In this document: positions 44,068-52,853 of the stretch, piece by piece
How positions within the stretch are numbered: position 1 is the stretch's first letter
How the letters are laid out: each line of letters opens with the position of its first letter
Origin: an uncultured Bacillota bacterium
GTDB lineage: Bacteria > Bacillota > Clostridia > Lachnospirales > Lachnospiraceae
Assembly: GCA_949291945.1 (NCBI GenBank)
Contig: CASEXH010000009.1
Span: forward strand, 27,953-91,952
Length of the DNA stretch: 64,000 nt
Direction: 5' to 3'
Translations under genes and position numbers: made by a program
The notes under the pieces: model-generated
Told to the model about the DNA's origin: nothing
The model's database searches: none
Seen by the model: only the letters and a program-made list of their open reading frames with translations

Positions 44068-44967
44068 TTAGCGGCTGAAAACCCGGATCTCATACGACTT
44101 CCGGAACGTATCGGAAGGATCCAGCTTCAGGATTCCCGGTTTTTGGGAGATTTCTCCGGAAAAGCCGTAATCATCACAGCGGCCCATCCATGGTTCCAGA
44201 CAGACAAAGGGCGCTCCCGGAACTGACCAGATACCAAAATTGGTAAAACCCCCGCACTCCAGGGAAACATAAGGTTTTCCGTCCGGATATCCCAATGCCG
44301 CCCACTGAACCTGTCCCTCATCAAAAATCAGGGCGTCCTGGTCAAACATATGGGTGCCAATATCACAGCCATAATATTCTCCCAACTTTTCCAGTGAAAG
44401 GGTATAGGACCGGGAAGGATCCGCCGTACCTTCCCCCGGACAGATCAGCTTATATTCCAGGCCCTCAGGCTTCTCAAACAGCAGCTTATAATCCGTCTGC
44501 ACTGTATTTTCCAGTACAGGCACCCGGAAAGCCGGATGACCTCCTATCGTAAAATACATGATCTCCTGATCCTGATTCTTTACTTCCCAGGTTATCTTTA
44601 ATGTACTGCCGGTAAGGGTATATCCGATCTTCAGTTCAAAGGCAAAGGGAAAATATTCTCTTGTCTTTTCCGTATCCGTTAAAGAAAACTCCAGTTTATG
44701 GTCCATTTCTGTTATGCAGATAAATTCCATGTCTCTTGCAAATCCATGCTGTTTTGTATCAAATCTTTTTCCTTTCCAAAGGTAGAAATCCCCGTTGTGT
44801 CTTCCTACATTCGGAAAAAGTATGGGTGCACGTCTTCCCCAGTATTTTTTATCTCCTTGCCAGAGAACTTCCTTTTCCATCCTTTTGTCATAGATGCTCT
44901 GCAATTCTGCTCCCAGAGGGGATATTTCAACTGCCAGTTCCTGATTTTCTATCCGATACATACCCAT
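44068..44967 (-). CDS. aldose 1-epimerase family protein
   Basis: 299 residues, the LacX/YeaD-like branch of the GalM fold: ELAVEISPLGAELQSIYDK, GRRAPILFPNVGRHNGDF, IGGHPAFRVPV and PGAPFVCLEPW. Likely interconverts sugar anomers or acts on a phosphosugar. GAGGAG precedes the start; a second ATG two codons later is also possible. It follows the glycerol-1-phosphate dehydrogenase gene by 13 bases. Confidence 0.87.
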   Translation of the reverse strand: MGMYRIENQELAVEISPLGAELQSIYDKRMEKEVLWQGDKKYWGRRAPILFPNVGRHNGDFYLWKGKRFDTKQHGFARDMEFICITEMDHKLEFSLTDTEKTREYFPFAFELKIGYTLTGSTLKITWEVKNQDQEIMYFTIGGHPAFRVPVLENTVQTDYKLLFEKPEGLEYKLICPGEGTADPSRSYTLSLEKLGEYYGCDIGTHMFDQDALIFDEGQVQWAALGYPDGKPYVSLECGGFTNFGIWSVPGAPFVCLEPWMGRCDDYGFSGEISQKPGILKLDPSDTFRKSYEIRVFSR

Positions 44968-44980
44968 TCTCTCCTCTCCC

Positions 44981-46324
44981 TTAATCTTTTTCTTTCTGAT
45001 AAATTTCTTGTTTCAGCCGGTCCGTAAACTCCTCCTGGAGATTCAGATCAAACAAGATCTGAAGCAGTCCGAACCGGTTCCGCAGATCTTTGGCATAATA
45101 GATCCCTCTGGTGAACACTTCCTCTGACACTTTAATCTGATCAGGATAATACGGTGCAGCCATAGATTTCAGGATCTCTATGATCTCTTCTGCCCGAGGA
45201 AGTTCGTCTATTACTTCGAAAATTTCCTCTTCATGAAGTTTGAAAGCCTCTCTTCTCCTGAGCACTTCCTGATCAGAATTTTTTCCTATCTTTTTCTCCA
45301 ATTCAAGAACACCAGGAGCTGCCGGACCATAGGCCTCCTTTATTTTTTCCGCCCACTGGTCATATGCAAAGGCCGGGGCAGCCAGAGGGAAAAGGGTCGC
45401 TCTTTTTTCTTTCAGCATTTCGTAAAGCCGGATAGACATGACTGTTCCAATCCCTACCTTAGTACCATGAAGGGGATCTGGCTGTCTATCCAGGAGAAAC
45501 ATCATTTCCCAGTAATGGGACATATGATGCTCACTTCCTGAAGCAGGTCTTGAATTTCCGATGTAACTCATGGCAATGCCGCTTAACACAAGACCTTCCA
45601 TGATCGCTCCAATAGCTTCTTTGTCTCTTTTCGCCGCTTTTTCGGCATTCTCAGCTACTTTTTTAATGGACTTGCGGACAAGCTCCATGATTTCTGTGCA
45701 GATATATTCACCATTGACAATATGAGCAAGCTGCCAGTCCGTAAGACACACATATTTTCCCAGAATATCTCCGGCACCAGCTGCAATCATATGAAGCGGA
45801 GCCTTCGATATGATGTCCAGGTCTCCAATGATCACCCTGGCAGGCCGGGCTTCATAGGTAGTCTTCAGATGCCGGATGATAAGAGGAGATACATTAGAAG
45901 CATATCCATCCATAGAAGGAGCCGTGCCCACAATGTAGTAATCAATCTTCATCTTATAGCTGACATAACGGCAGAGGTCGTTGATCGTCCCGCTTCCCAC
46001 TGCTATAATCAGATCACAGTCATTCGGCACCCGGGTAAAAAGATAGATCAATGCCTCCTCATCCGGCACAAGTTCTTCTTCCTGATAGACTACCTTTTCA
46101 AATGAGTACCCTGCCTGCTCAAGCTCCTCATAAACTGCCAGACCTGCGGCCTGCTCTGTATGGATATCGCTGACTACACACAGATTTTTATATGTATGTT
46201 TTCCTAAAACCTGTGGCAGGTGTCTGATAGCACCCTCTTCAATAATGATTTCTTCAATGTCACAAATGTGGGATTTCCCACAGCTGCAATGCTTTTCTTT
46301 CTGTAAATACTCTTTCCAATCCAT
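44981..46324 (-). CDS. sn-glycerol-1-phosphate dehydrogenase (AraM/EgsA)
   Basis: NAD(P)H-dependent enzyme making glycerol-1-phosphate from dihydroxyacetone phosphate; the archaeal-type enantiomer. 447 residues. AVGSGTINDLCRYVSYK is the nucleotide loop, GTAPSMDGYASN the signature, and the metal ligands are in GSEHHMSHYWE and LHGTKVGIGT. In Bacillus the product feeds PcrB; pcrB is not in the window. It starts a two-gene unit with the aldose epimerase and has its own promoter. Confidence 0.9.
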   Translation of the reverse strand: MDWKEYLQKEKHCSCGKSHICDIEEIIIEEGAIRHLPQVLGKHTYKNLCVVSDIHTEQAAGLAVYEELEQAGYSFEKVVYQEEELVPDEEALIYLFTRVPNDCDLIIAVGSGTINDLCRYVSYKMKIDYYIVGTAPSMDGYASNVSPLIIRHLKTTYEARPARVIIGDLDIISKAPLHMIAAGAGDILGKYVCLTDWQLAHIVNGEYICTEIMELVRKSIKKVAENAEKAAKRDKEAIGAIMEGLVLSGIAMSYIGNSRPASGSEHHMSHYWEMMFLLDRQPDPLHGTKVGIGTVMSIRLYEMLKEKRATLFPLAAPAFAYDQWAEKIKEAYGPAAPGVLELEKKIGKNSDQEVLRRREAFKLHEEEIFEVIDELPRAEEIIEILKSMAAPYYPDQIKVSEEVFTRGIYYAKDLRNRFGLLQILFDLNLQEEFTDRLKQEIYQKEKD

Positions 46325-46390
46325 ATATCATGCCCTCTCGTTTCGTTTTGATCCACTTAAGTTCAAAAGGCGTTTTGCCTCTATAACATA

Positions 46391-46418
46391 ACTATAGCAT
46401 GTTTTTTTGGGCTGTCAA
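46391..46418 (-). promoter_or_regulatory. promoter for the egsA-like operon
   Basis: TTGACA (46418-46413), 16-base spacer, TATAGT (46396-46391). CTATAACATAACTATAG just beyond the -10 is an imperfect palindrome. Confidence 0.55.
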
Positions 46419-46466
46419 AAAAAGATTCAAAATATCAATTAGCTCTATTATTAATATTTTAATTTA

Positions 46467-47441
46467 TTAATAATCTCTTTCTCTGTTTTTTGCAGTAATT
46501 TCTCCGTTTGGGCAGCGGTTTCCCCAGGAATCAATTAATTTTCCATCCCGGTATACACAGATGATTTCACAGTGATTGGCACATTTCCCGCAGGTTACCT
46601 CTCTTGTCTTAAATTCCATATCTGTCACATGGAAATCAAAGTCACCCTCTTTCCTGCTCTCCTTTGCCAGAACCGCAATACCGAAAGCTCCCATCAGGTG
46701 ACCTTTTTTATCTACGAGTACAGGCATCCCAAGTTCTTCTTCAAACATCTTGACAACCCCTTCATTTTTGCTCACGCCTCCCTGAAATACTACAGGAGAA
46801 AGAATCTTCTTTCCCTTTGCCACATTGTTCAGATAGTTGCCGGCGACTGCTTTGCACAGTCCGGCAATAATCTCTTCTCTGGGATAGCCTACCTGCAGCT
46901 TATGGACCAGATCGGATTCTGCAAAAACCGTACATCTGGCTGCCACAGGGGCAGCTCTTTTGGCCGAAAGGGCTATCTTGCCGAAGTCTTCCACCTCCAC
47001 GCCAAGTCTGTGAGCCTGGCTGGAAAGAAAGGCTCCCGTTCCTGCGGCGCATAAAGTATTCATAGCATAATCCACTGCAACACCGTTTTCCACGCAGATG
47101 ATCTTAGAATCCTGACCTCCGATCTCCAGAATTGTCCGCACATCCGGATGGATGGTAGTGGTTCCTACTGCATGTGCTGTAATTTCATTTTTGATCACCT
47201 GAGCACCTATCATAGATCCTACTAATTTTCTGGCACTTCCTGTTGTCCCGGAAGCTGCGATCTCATATTCCTCCTCATTAAAGTTTTTCTGGAGTTCGAT
47301 TAGAACTTTCTTTGTAGCTTCTGTGGGATTTCCTTCTGTCCACAGATAGCATTCTGCCAGGAATTCATTACTTTCATTAATGATCACCCCTTTGGTAGAA
47401 ATGGATCCTATATCAATTCCTAAATATGCTTTTTTCTTCAT
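46467..47441 (-). CDS. acyl-CoA dehydratase activase (BadF/HgdC family ATPase)
   Basis: 324-residue ASKHA-fold ATPase that uses ATP to drive an electron to very low potential. Phosphate loop YLGIDIGSISTKGVII at residues 5-20; the [4Fe-4S] cluster ligands are cysteines in MNTLCAAGTGA and AARCTVFAES. A C-terminal extension has five more cysteines (CGKCANHC, IIC, NRC), not present in HgdC and typical of activases acting with DUF2229 proteins. Third gene of a three-gene operon; overlaps its upstream neighbour by 4 bases. Confidence 0.9.
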   Translation of the reverse strand: MKKKAYLGIDIGSISTKGVIINESNEFLAECYLWTEGNPTEATKKVLIELQKNFNEEEYEIAASGTTGSARKLVGSMIGAQVIKNEITAHAVGTTTIHPDVRTILEIGGQDSKIICVENGVAVDYAMNTLCAAGTGAFLSSQAHRLGVEVEDFGKIALSAKRAAPVAARCTVFAESDLVHKLQVGYPREEIIAGLCKAVAGNYLNNVAKGKKILSPVVFQGGVSKNEGVVKMFEEELGMPVLVDKKGHLMGAFGIAVLAKESRKEGDFDFHVTDMEFKTREVTCGKCANHCEIICVYRDGKLIDSWGNRCPNGEITAKNRERDY

Positions 47442-48520
47442 CGCAGTACCTTCTTCTTTCTTTCCAACATATCGTAAAATGCCTCCAGTCTGGTATCCAG
47501 TCCAGTATCACTGTTCTGGGTATCGTAACTCAAATACAAAATGGGGATATGGTAATCCTTACTGATATTCTGCAATATGGGGACTGCATCAATTTCCGGT
47601 GTACAGCCAAATGATTTTACATGAACAATCCCGTCAAATCCCTGTTTGGCATAGTCCATGGCAGTATTTACCGTCCAGGTAGTCGTGGCTCCCATATTAA
47701 ATTTCACATACTCTCGGATTTTGGGCCGCAAAGCCGTTTCCTTAGCCCGGAAATGACAGTTGGTTACACTCATGTAGCGATATACTGCTGCCCCGAGACT
47801 GCTTAATTTCTCCTGAAGATGCTGGTTCGCATGAGCATCCATGACAGTAAAATATTCTCCAACTATACCGATCCGAATAGGCCTTTCCGGCATACGGATC
47901 TCCAAACGGCTCATTTCAGATTTCCCTTTCTGATAACCGTTTTTGATCTCTTCTTTTGTCTCAGCAATCTGCATATCCAGATAGAATTGGCCCATAACCT
48001 TCCGATAGCTGCCTTTTTCCACTTCATATCCGGCATTCCGGTAATAAAGGGCTTCCATTTCGTCCATATATTCTGCCATCTTGATGCCTTCATAAACTCC
48101 TGTTATGAATTTGGCAGGTTTCAGACGGGGATTTAATTCCTTTGCCAGCTTCAGCCATTCTTTTTTCTTTCCGCCCATATATTCCGCCAGATTGATAAAC
48201 TGAAAGTGGTATCCCAATTCCTTTAAGATTTCATTTTGCAGTTCCCCATAATAGTCCAGTCTGCAGAGACCTCCCGTCTCTACTACGATATCTGCTCCTG
48301 CCTCCAAAGCTTCGATCAGACTTCCTAAAGTATGCTTAAAAGGAGCGCAGGCATAATCCGGACTGTATTTACTGCCCAGCTCCACGGTTGCTCTGGTTGC
48401 CGGGGGCAGCTGAATATAGCGAAGGCCCAGGGCTTGTTCCGCAATATAGCGGATCGCATAATCATAATGATGAAACCGTGGAAAGGCGATCTTTTTTCTG
48501 TCGTCAAAATTAATTTCCAT
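47438..48520 (-). CDS. 2-hydroxyacyl-CoA dehydratase-like Fe-S protein
   Basis: 360 residues related to the HgdB-like domain of ATP-driven dehydratases and double-cubane cluster proteins. Cysteines at about 58 (YACAPFKH), 86 (GGLCRLDYYG), 255 (NCHF) and 306 (FGCTPEID) are placed as cluster ligands. Substrate unknown. I start at 48520 (MEINFDDRKK): AGGCGG precedes it, and it overlaps the preceding gene by 11 bases. In many Clostridia these three genes are fused as one protein of about 1400 residues; here they are separate. Confidence 0.82.
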   Translation of the reverse strand: MEINFDDRKKIAFPRFHHYDYAIRYIAEQALGLRYIQLPPATRATVELGSKYSPDYACAPFKHTLGSLIEALEAGADIVVETGGLCRLDYYGELQNEILKELGYHFQFINLAEYMGGKKKEWLKLAKELNPRLKPAKFITGVYEGIKMAEYMDEMEALYYRNAGYEVEKGSYRKVMGQFYLDMQIAETKEEIKNGYQKGKSEMSRLEIRMPERPIRIGIVGEYFTVMDAHANQHLQEKLSSLGAAVYRYMSVTNCHFRAKETALRPKIREYVKFNMGATTTWTVNTAMDYAKQGFDGIVHVKSFGCTPEIDAVPILQNISKDYHIPILYLSYDTQNSDTGLDTRLEAFYDMLERKKKVLR

Positions 48521-49442
48521 AGCCGCCTGCTTTCTGATATTGGATAATATCTGTAAAACTTTCAATCCGAGTCTCTATGCCTGCCATTCCCTCCTGAGCA
48601 TCCAGGGTAAGCTGGAGAACCGGAAGATCTTTAATCTTTCTTATCAGCATGTCATTCACCAACGCATCCGGACCACATGGATAAGCGCTGACCAATACAA
48701 TTCCATCAACTTTATCTTTAAGCAGCATCATGGCCCCTGTCATTTCCCGGTTTACAATCCAAGGCATTACTTTTGAAAAATGGTAGCTTCTCTTCAGAGC
48801 ATTTTCTCGATTCACATAGTCTGTATATAAAACCTTATGCCCCATTTTTCTCAGTATTTCGCTGATCTCACTGCCCATATATGCGTCATGAAGGACATAC
48901 GGATGTCCGGCCAGAAGGATCTTTGTTCCCTTTTCCTCCAGGAGCTTATCCTGCTTTTTTTCCTGAGACCTAAACCAGTTTTCCTGTGCTTTTTTTGCCT
49001 GATTATAAGCCTTCTTGATCTCTTTTCTGGTCTTTCCAAGACTCAGCCCCAGTTCCAGATAGACTTTTTCTTCCTTTGTGTGATCATACCAGTCATAACT
49101 GACCGCTAATATCTGCAGAGAACTTCCTTTGAAAATATTTCCGACCAGATCCGGCAAAGACTGATACCGGGTGCACATCCGTTCCCTGGATTCATATCCT
49201 CCCATACGAGGTATAAAAACCGCATCGCATTTACCGATCATCTCTTTTATATGTCCCAGATAAATTTTGAAAGGAAGGCAGGTCTCATCAATTGCAAGCT
49301 GTACGCCTTCGTCCAAAATTTTTCTGTCGCTTTTTCCGCTGACTACACATCGATATCCCAGATTTTCAAAAAAATTCTTCCATAAAATACCATCCCTGTA
49401 TATCATCAATCCTCTGGGAATCCCGATCACTTGAATTGCCAT
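48510..49442 (-). CDS. DUF2229 acyl-CoA dehydratase activase-related protein
   Basis: 310 residues. Starts AIQVIGIPRGLMIYRDGILW, the DUF2229 N-terminal signature. Possible ligands at C32, C55 (DETCLPFK), C72 and C90 (ERMCTR), and a later YPCGPDALVND. First gene of the operon; probably forms the other half of the cluster-binding protein. GAGG lies 8 bases before the ATG at 49442; the longer frame adds eight residues with no site. Confidence 0.82.
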   Translation of the reverse strand: MAIQVIGIPRGLMIYRDGILWKNFFENLGYRCVVSGKSDRKILDEGVQLAIDETCLPFKIYLGHIKEMIGKCDAVFIPRMGGYESRERMCTRYQSLPDLVGNIFKGSSLQILAVSYDWYDHTKEEKVYLELGLSLGKTRKEIKKAYNQAKKAQENWFRSQEKKQDKLLEEKGTKILLAGHPYVLHDAYMGSEISEILRKMGHKVLYTDYVNRENALKRSYHFSKVMPWIVNREMTGAMMLLKDKVDGIVLVSAYPCGPDALVNDMLIRKIKDLPVLQLTLDAQEGMAGIETRIESFTDIIQYQKAGGYGN

Positions 49443-49468
49443 AGCTTTTCCTCTTTTCGTAAACAAAT

Positions 49469-49493
49469 CGGTTCGTCCAATACGAACGAACCG
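49469..49493. promoter_or_regulatory. palindromic operator candidate before the Fe-S dehydratase operon
   Basis: CGGTTCGT and ACGAACCG, perfect 8-base arms with a 9-base spacer, between the -10 and the ribosome binding site of the DUF2229 gene. Its repressor is not identified; the lacI gene 0.8 kb away is one candidate. Confidence 0.6.
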
Positions 49494-49506
49494 GAAAATT
49501 ATTTTT

Positions 49507-49535
49507 ATTATATCACTGAAATTCTTTTATGGAAA
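49507..49535 (-). promoter_or_regulatory. promoter for the Fe-S dehydratase operon
   Basis: TTTCCA (49535-49530), 17-base spacer, TATAAT (49512-49507) on the minus strand. Confidence 0.6.
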
Positions 49536-49562
49536 GGAGAAAATTCTTAAAAGGGTGTAAAC

Positions 49563-49591
49563 TTGACATCAAAATTCAAAATTCTTATAAT
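49563..49591 (+). promoter_or_regulatory. perfect consensus promoter for the YczE-like gene
   Basis: TTGACA (49563-49568), 17-base spacer, TATAAT (49586-49591). The sequence before the ATG has AGAAGG. Confidence 0.8.
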
Positions 49592-49647
49592 AAAGCGTGG
49601 TATAGAGACTTATAAAAAGGAATATATCGAAAGAAGGTACAAATAAA

Positions 49648-50307
49648 ATGATAAAAGAAAAAAGAAGTACAACAAGTCTGATAAAACGATATCTTTTTCT
49701 GTGTGCAGGACTTTGTATCATGGCGTTTGGAGTTGCCTTCTCTATAGAGGCAAGCTTAGGAACCTCTCCTATTTCCAGTCTTCCCTATGTCAGCAGTCTT
49801 TTAACACCTCTTTCCGTTGGAAATACTACGATCCTCATGCACTGTGTATTTATCCTGCTCCAAATACTGATACTCAGAAAAAGGTATGACCCCATACAGT
49901 TGATCCAGCTTCCGGTAGCCTTTCTCTTTGGCTATCTCACAGATTTCGCCGTCTGGACTCTGGATAAAGTTACATATAACTCTTACTGGCAGCAATGGAT
50001 ACTGTGTATCCTGGGGATCCTTCTGGTAGCCATAGGAGTGAGCTTTGAAGTCGCCGCCAATGTGGTAACTCTTGCAGGAGAAGGGGTTGTCCTTGCAATA
50101 TGCAAAGTATGCCCCATCAAGTTCGGTTATATGAAGGTAGCCTTTGATGTAACTCTTGTCCTCATCTCCTGTATCCTGTCGCTGATTTTTCTGGGCGGAC
50201 TCCATGGTGTACGGGAGGGTACGATAGCTGCCGCAGTTTTGGTAGGGCTGGTTGCCAAAGAAGTAAACCGTCCTCTGAAAAAATTTGAAGAAGCCTTTTT
50301 GTGCTGA
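49648..50307 (+). CDS. YczE/YitT-like membrane protein (DUF6198)
   Basis: 219 residues with about five hydrophobic helices (FLCAGLCIMAFGVAFSIEA; WILCILGILLVAIGVSFEVA; VTLVLISCILSLIFLGGL). Glycine-rich EASLGTSPISSLPY and GEGVVLAICK motifs are seen in YczE-type proteins. Function unknown; some homologues lie near transport or antibiotic-synthesis genes. It is transcribed away from the Fe-S dehydratase operon. Confidence 0.8.
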   Translation: MIKEKRSTTSLIKRYLFLCAGLCIMAFGVAFSIEASLGTSPISSLPYVSSLLTPLSVGNTTILMHCVFILLQILILRKRYDPIQLIQLPVAFLFGYLTDFAVWTLDKVTYNSYWQQWILCILGILLVAIGVSFEVAANVVTLAGEGVVLAICKVCPIKFGYMKVAFDVTLVLISCILSLIFLGGLHGVREGTIAAAVLVGLVAKEVNRPLKKFEEAFLC

Positions 50308-50331
50308 TCATCCTATCTTCCTGTCCCGGGT

Positions 50332-51414
50332 CTACAGCTGCCGGGGATAGGAAGTGCTGCCTCTTAAGATCAGACGGGGTTCATACTCAATATGATAGAT
50401 CATCCCCTGGCTGTCCTTATCTTGTCTCTGTCTCCGCTCTTCTATCTTTTTTAACAGGATCTCACAGGCATTTTCCCCTTTCTTAGGAGTAAAATGCTCC
50501 ACTGTAGTCAGATCAATCCCTCTAAGTCCAGAAAACAGCAGATTATCACATCCCAATACTGAAATATCCTCCGGTATACGGTAGTGTCTGTCCAGCAGTG
50601 CATCCCTTATACCCAGGGCAACCATGTCATTGGTTCCTGCCATCGCTGTAATATCCGGAAGCTCCATCACAAGGGAAGAGGCCAGTTCATATCCTGTCTT
50701 ATATTCCATATCTACCTCCTGAAACATAACATCCATTTCTTCAGGAAGGCTTCTCACATAAACGCTTTCCCCATATCCGGCTTCTTGGAATGCCTGGCAA
50801 AAACCCCGTATCCGTGCCCTTCTGGCTGATTGTCTCTGAGTCAGAGGGGTGGAGAGAAAAGCCACTTTCCGATGTCCTAACTGCAGAAGATGTTCCGCAA
50901 GGATCTGCCCCATCCTTTCACTGTTCAGTTCCACCATGTCCATTCCCCTTACCGCATCTTTCTCTCCAATCAGGATCACCGGAATCTTTCCGGAAATTTC
51001 CTGAACCAGTTCCGGAAAACTTGGAATAAAAGTAAAGATAATGCCTGATGGATTTAATTTTTCTATTTTTTTCAGATATTTTTCTTCTGTCCGATAATCT
51101 CTTCCTGTATTACACAGAAACACATCATATCGGTTTTTCTTTGCCATCTTTTCAATTCCCTGGAGCAGGGAAAAATAGTAGGGATTTGTCAGATTGGGAC
51201 ATAACACAAAAATGGTTCCCTGCATCTGGATTCTGGTTTTTCTCTGTTTCTTTTCCATAGAATATCCCAGTTCTCTGGCAGCCTCTTCTACCTTCATAAT
51301 GGTTTCTCTGGAAAAAGAAACATTGTATTTTTTATTCAGGATCATAGACACGGTAGACTGGGAAACGCCTGCTCTCCTGGCCACATCCGTAGAAGTAACA
51401 TTTTTTCGGTTCAT
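50332..51414 (-). CDS. LacI family transcriptional regulator
   Basis: 360 residues. DNA-binding domain STDVARRAGVSQSTVSMILNK (residues 8-28) and hinge, followed by a periplasmic-binding-like sensor: IFVLCPNLTNPYYFSLLQGIE, PVILIGEKD, GHRKVAFLSTPLTQRQSARR and LGCDNLLFSGL, ending in a long C-terminal extension. Ligand unknown, probably a sugar. I use the ATG at 51414, about 10 bases after GAGG; an ATG three codons earlier is too near. No carbohydrate gene follows, so the target may be elsewhere. Confidence 0.93.
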   Translation of the reverse strand: MNRKNVTSTDVARRAGVSQSTVSMILNKKYNVSFSRETIMKVEEAARELGYSMEKKQRKTRIQMQGTIFVLCPNLTNPYYFSLLQGIEKMAKKNRYDVFLCNTGRDYRTEEKYLKKIEKLNPSGIIFTFIPSFPELVQEISGKIPVILIGEKDAVRGMDMVELNSERMGQILAEHLLQLGHRKVAFLSTPLTQRQSARRARIRGFCQAFQEAGYGESVYVRSLPEEMDVMFQEVDMEYKTGYELASSLVMELPDITAMAGTNDMVALGIRDALLDRHYRIPEDISVLGCDNLLFSGLRGIDLTTVEHFTPKKGENACEILLKKIEERRQRQDKDSQGMIYHIEYEPRLILRGSTSYPRQL

Positions 51415-51444
51415 CGGACACATACCTCAACACGTTTTTCCAAT

Positions 51445-51473
51445 ATTTTAGCATTGAAAGCCATGTCCTACAA
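51445..51473 (-). promoter_or_regulatory. promoter for lacI-type gene
   Basis: TTGTAG (51473-51468), 17-base spacer, TAAAAT (51450-51445), about 30 bases before the start. Confidence 0.5.
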
Positions 51474-51592
51474 GAGGATGCTCCTGCATTTCCCCATATA
51501 CCCCTGGGGCAGGTATGCGTTTCCATGTATGCGGCACTCATTTTCCGCCGTACTAGTGCCATCCCGGGTAAAGCGGGAATATTATGCAGTCT

Positions 51593-51916
51593 TTATTTAT
51601 ATTCCGAAGAGTAATAGGGAATACACAAATAAGAACCTGCATATATGGTATCCTGATCAAGATGATTGATCTGGCGTACTTCCCGGATATATTCATCCAG
51701 ATCCTCATACTCACTGGAAGCATATTCCCGGGCGATTTCCCACAGACTGCTGCCAGGCTCTACCTGTATACTGGTATAATATTTATAACGGCTGGACTCA
51801 CTGGTTCCTGCTTCCGCTGTACTTGTCATAACAAAGCTTGCCCCAAGTGCTGCAAAAACTGCAAAACATACCAATACTGCCAATGGTAATCTTTTCTGTC
51901 TTCTTTTTCTTCTCAT
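51593..51916 (-). CDS. YneA-like LysM cell-division inhibitor
   Basis: 107 residues. Basic N-terminus (MRRKRRQKR), one membrane helix ([19 protein letters not shown]), then a LysM domain at the C-terminus ([20 protein letters not shown] ending [11 protein letters not shown]). In bacilli YneA blocks division during SOS and is encoded divergently from lexA, exactly as here. AGGAGG precedes the ATG at 51916. SOS control is supported by LexA boxes in the promoter. Confidence 0.87.
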   Translation of the reverse strand: MRRKRRQKRLPLAVLVCFAVFAALGASFVMTSTAEAGTSESSRYKYYTSIQVEPGSSLWEIAREYASSEYEDLDEYIREVRQINHLDQDTIYAGSYLCIPYYSSEYK

Positions 51917-51941
51917 TATTCTTACCTCCTGCCATCTTATG

Positions 51942-52034
51942 CGAACATACATTCGCAAACATACGTTCTTTTTATGTTGGATTTATAATAATACAAGAAC
52001 ACATGTTTGTCAAGGTTTTTCGAACAAACTTTCG
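51942..52034. promoter_or_regulatory. four LexA (SOS) boxes in the yneA-lexA gap
   Basis: Sites fitting GAAC-N4-GTTC, each with exactly one mismatch: CGAACATACATTCG (51942-51955), CAAACATACGTTCT (51956-51969, directly abutting), AGAACACATGTTTG (51996-52009), CGAACAAACTTTCG (52021-52034). Box 3 lies between the -35 and -10 of yneA; box 4 is upstream of the lexA start region. Confidence 0.85.
51985..52013 (-). promoter_or_regulatory. promoter for the yneA-like gene
   Basis: TTGACA (52013-52008), 17-base spacer, TATTAT (51990-51985). The spacer is a LexA box. Confidence 0.75.
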
Positions 52035-52100
52035 GAATATTTGTTTGCATTTCCGGGGGCTTTATGGTATGATAATGAAAAGAAATCGGAGGTATCTGTT

Positions 52101-52727
52101 ATGTCGTATGGTAAGATCAGTAAGAAACAATCTGAAATTTTAGAATATATAAAGAACGAAATTTTAAACCGGGGGTTTCCCCCTTCTGTCCGGGAAATCT
52201 GTGAAGCTGTTAATTTAAAGTCCACTTCTTCCGTGCATTCCCATCTGGAAACCCTGGAGAAAAACGGCTATATCCGCCGGGATCCCACAAAGCCCCGTGC
52301 CATAGAGATTGTGGACGATAATTTCAATCTGGTCCGCCGGGAAACGGTCAACGTGCCTATTATCGGAAAGGTAGCTGCCGGCCAGCCTCTTCTGGCAGTG
52401 GAAAATGTGGAAGGCTATTTTCCCATACCTTCCGAGTATATGCCAAATAACAAGACTTTTATGCTGGTAGTCCAGGGAGACAGCATGATCAATGCCGGTA
52501 TTTTCAATGGGGATTATGTGATAGTGGAACAGCAGCCCACTGCAGAAAATGGTCAGAAAGTTGTAGCCCTCATAGATGATTCCGCCACAGTAAAAACTTT
52601 TTACAAAGAAGATGGATATATCCGCCTGCAGCCGGAAAACGATTCTATGGAACCCATCATTGTGGAACCAGACCGTCCCTTCCAGATCCTTGGAAAAGTG
52701 ATCGGCGTTTTCCGTTTTATGCGGTAG
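52101..52727 (+). CDS. lexA: LexA repressor
   Basis: SOS master repressor, 208 residues. Winged helix [20 protein letters not shown] at about 25-45, cleavage site AG in [13 protein letters not shown], catalytic serine in [11 protein letters not shown] and lysine in [12 protein letters not shown]. Start at 52101 follows GGAGG; a longer open frame upstream has no evidence. Divergent from yneA with shared boxes. Confidence 0.97.
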   Translation: MSYGKISKKQSEILEYIKNEILNRGFPPSVREICEAVNLKSTSSVHSHLETLEKNGYIRRDPTKPRAIEIVDDNFNLVRRETVNVPIIGKVAAGQPLLAVENVEGYFPIPSEYMPNNKTFMLVVQGDSMINAGIFNGDYVIVEQQPTAENGQKVVALIDDSATVKTFYKEDGYIRLQPENDSMEPIIVEPDRPFQILGKVIGVFRFMR

Positions 52728-52800
52728 AAACTTATTTTACAGATAAGATTCTTACTTTCCGTGTACAAGGGTAAGATAATAAGATAATTTTATAAAAAAA

Positions 52801-52839
52801 GTGCCGTCTGAGCATCAGCAATAGATGATCAGGCGGCAT
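52801..52839 (-). terminator. terminator at the end of the rsfS operon
   Basis: Minus strand GATGCCGCCTGA pairs with TCAGACGGCAC, followed by TTTTTTT. Confidence 0.8.
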
Positions 52840-52853
52840 CTCTATCTCTGCAT

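Noticed and set aside
50308..50360. Terminator between the converging YczE-like and LacI genes
   Set aside because: A CTTCCT..CCCGG/CCGGGG..AGGAAG stem exists, but it lacks a T-run and overlaps the end of the LacI coding region, so it was not called as a terminator.
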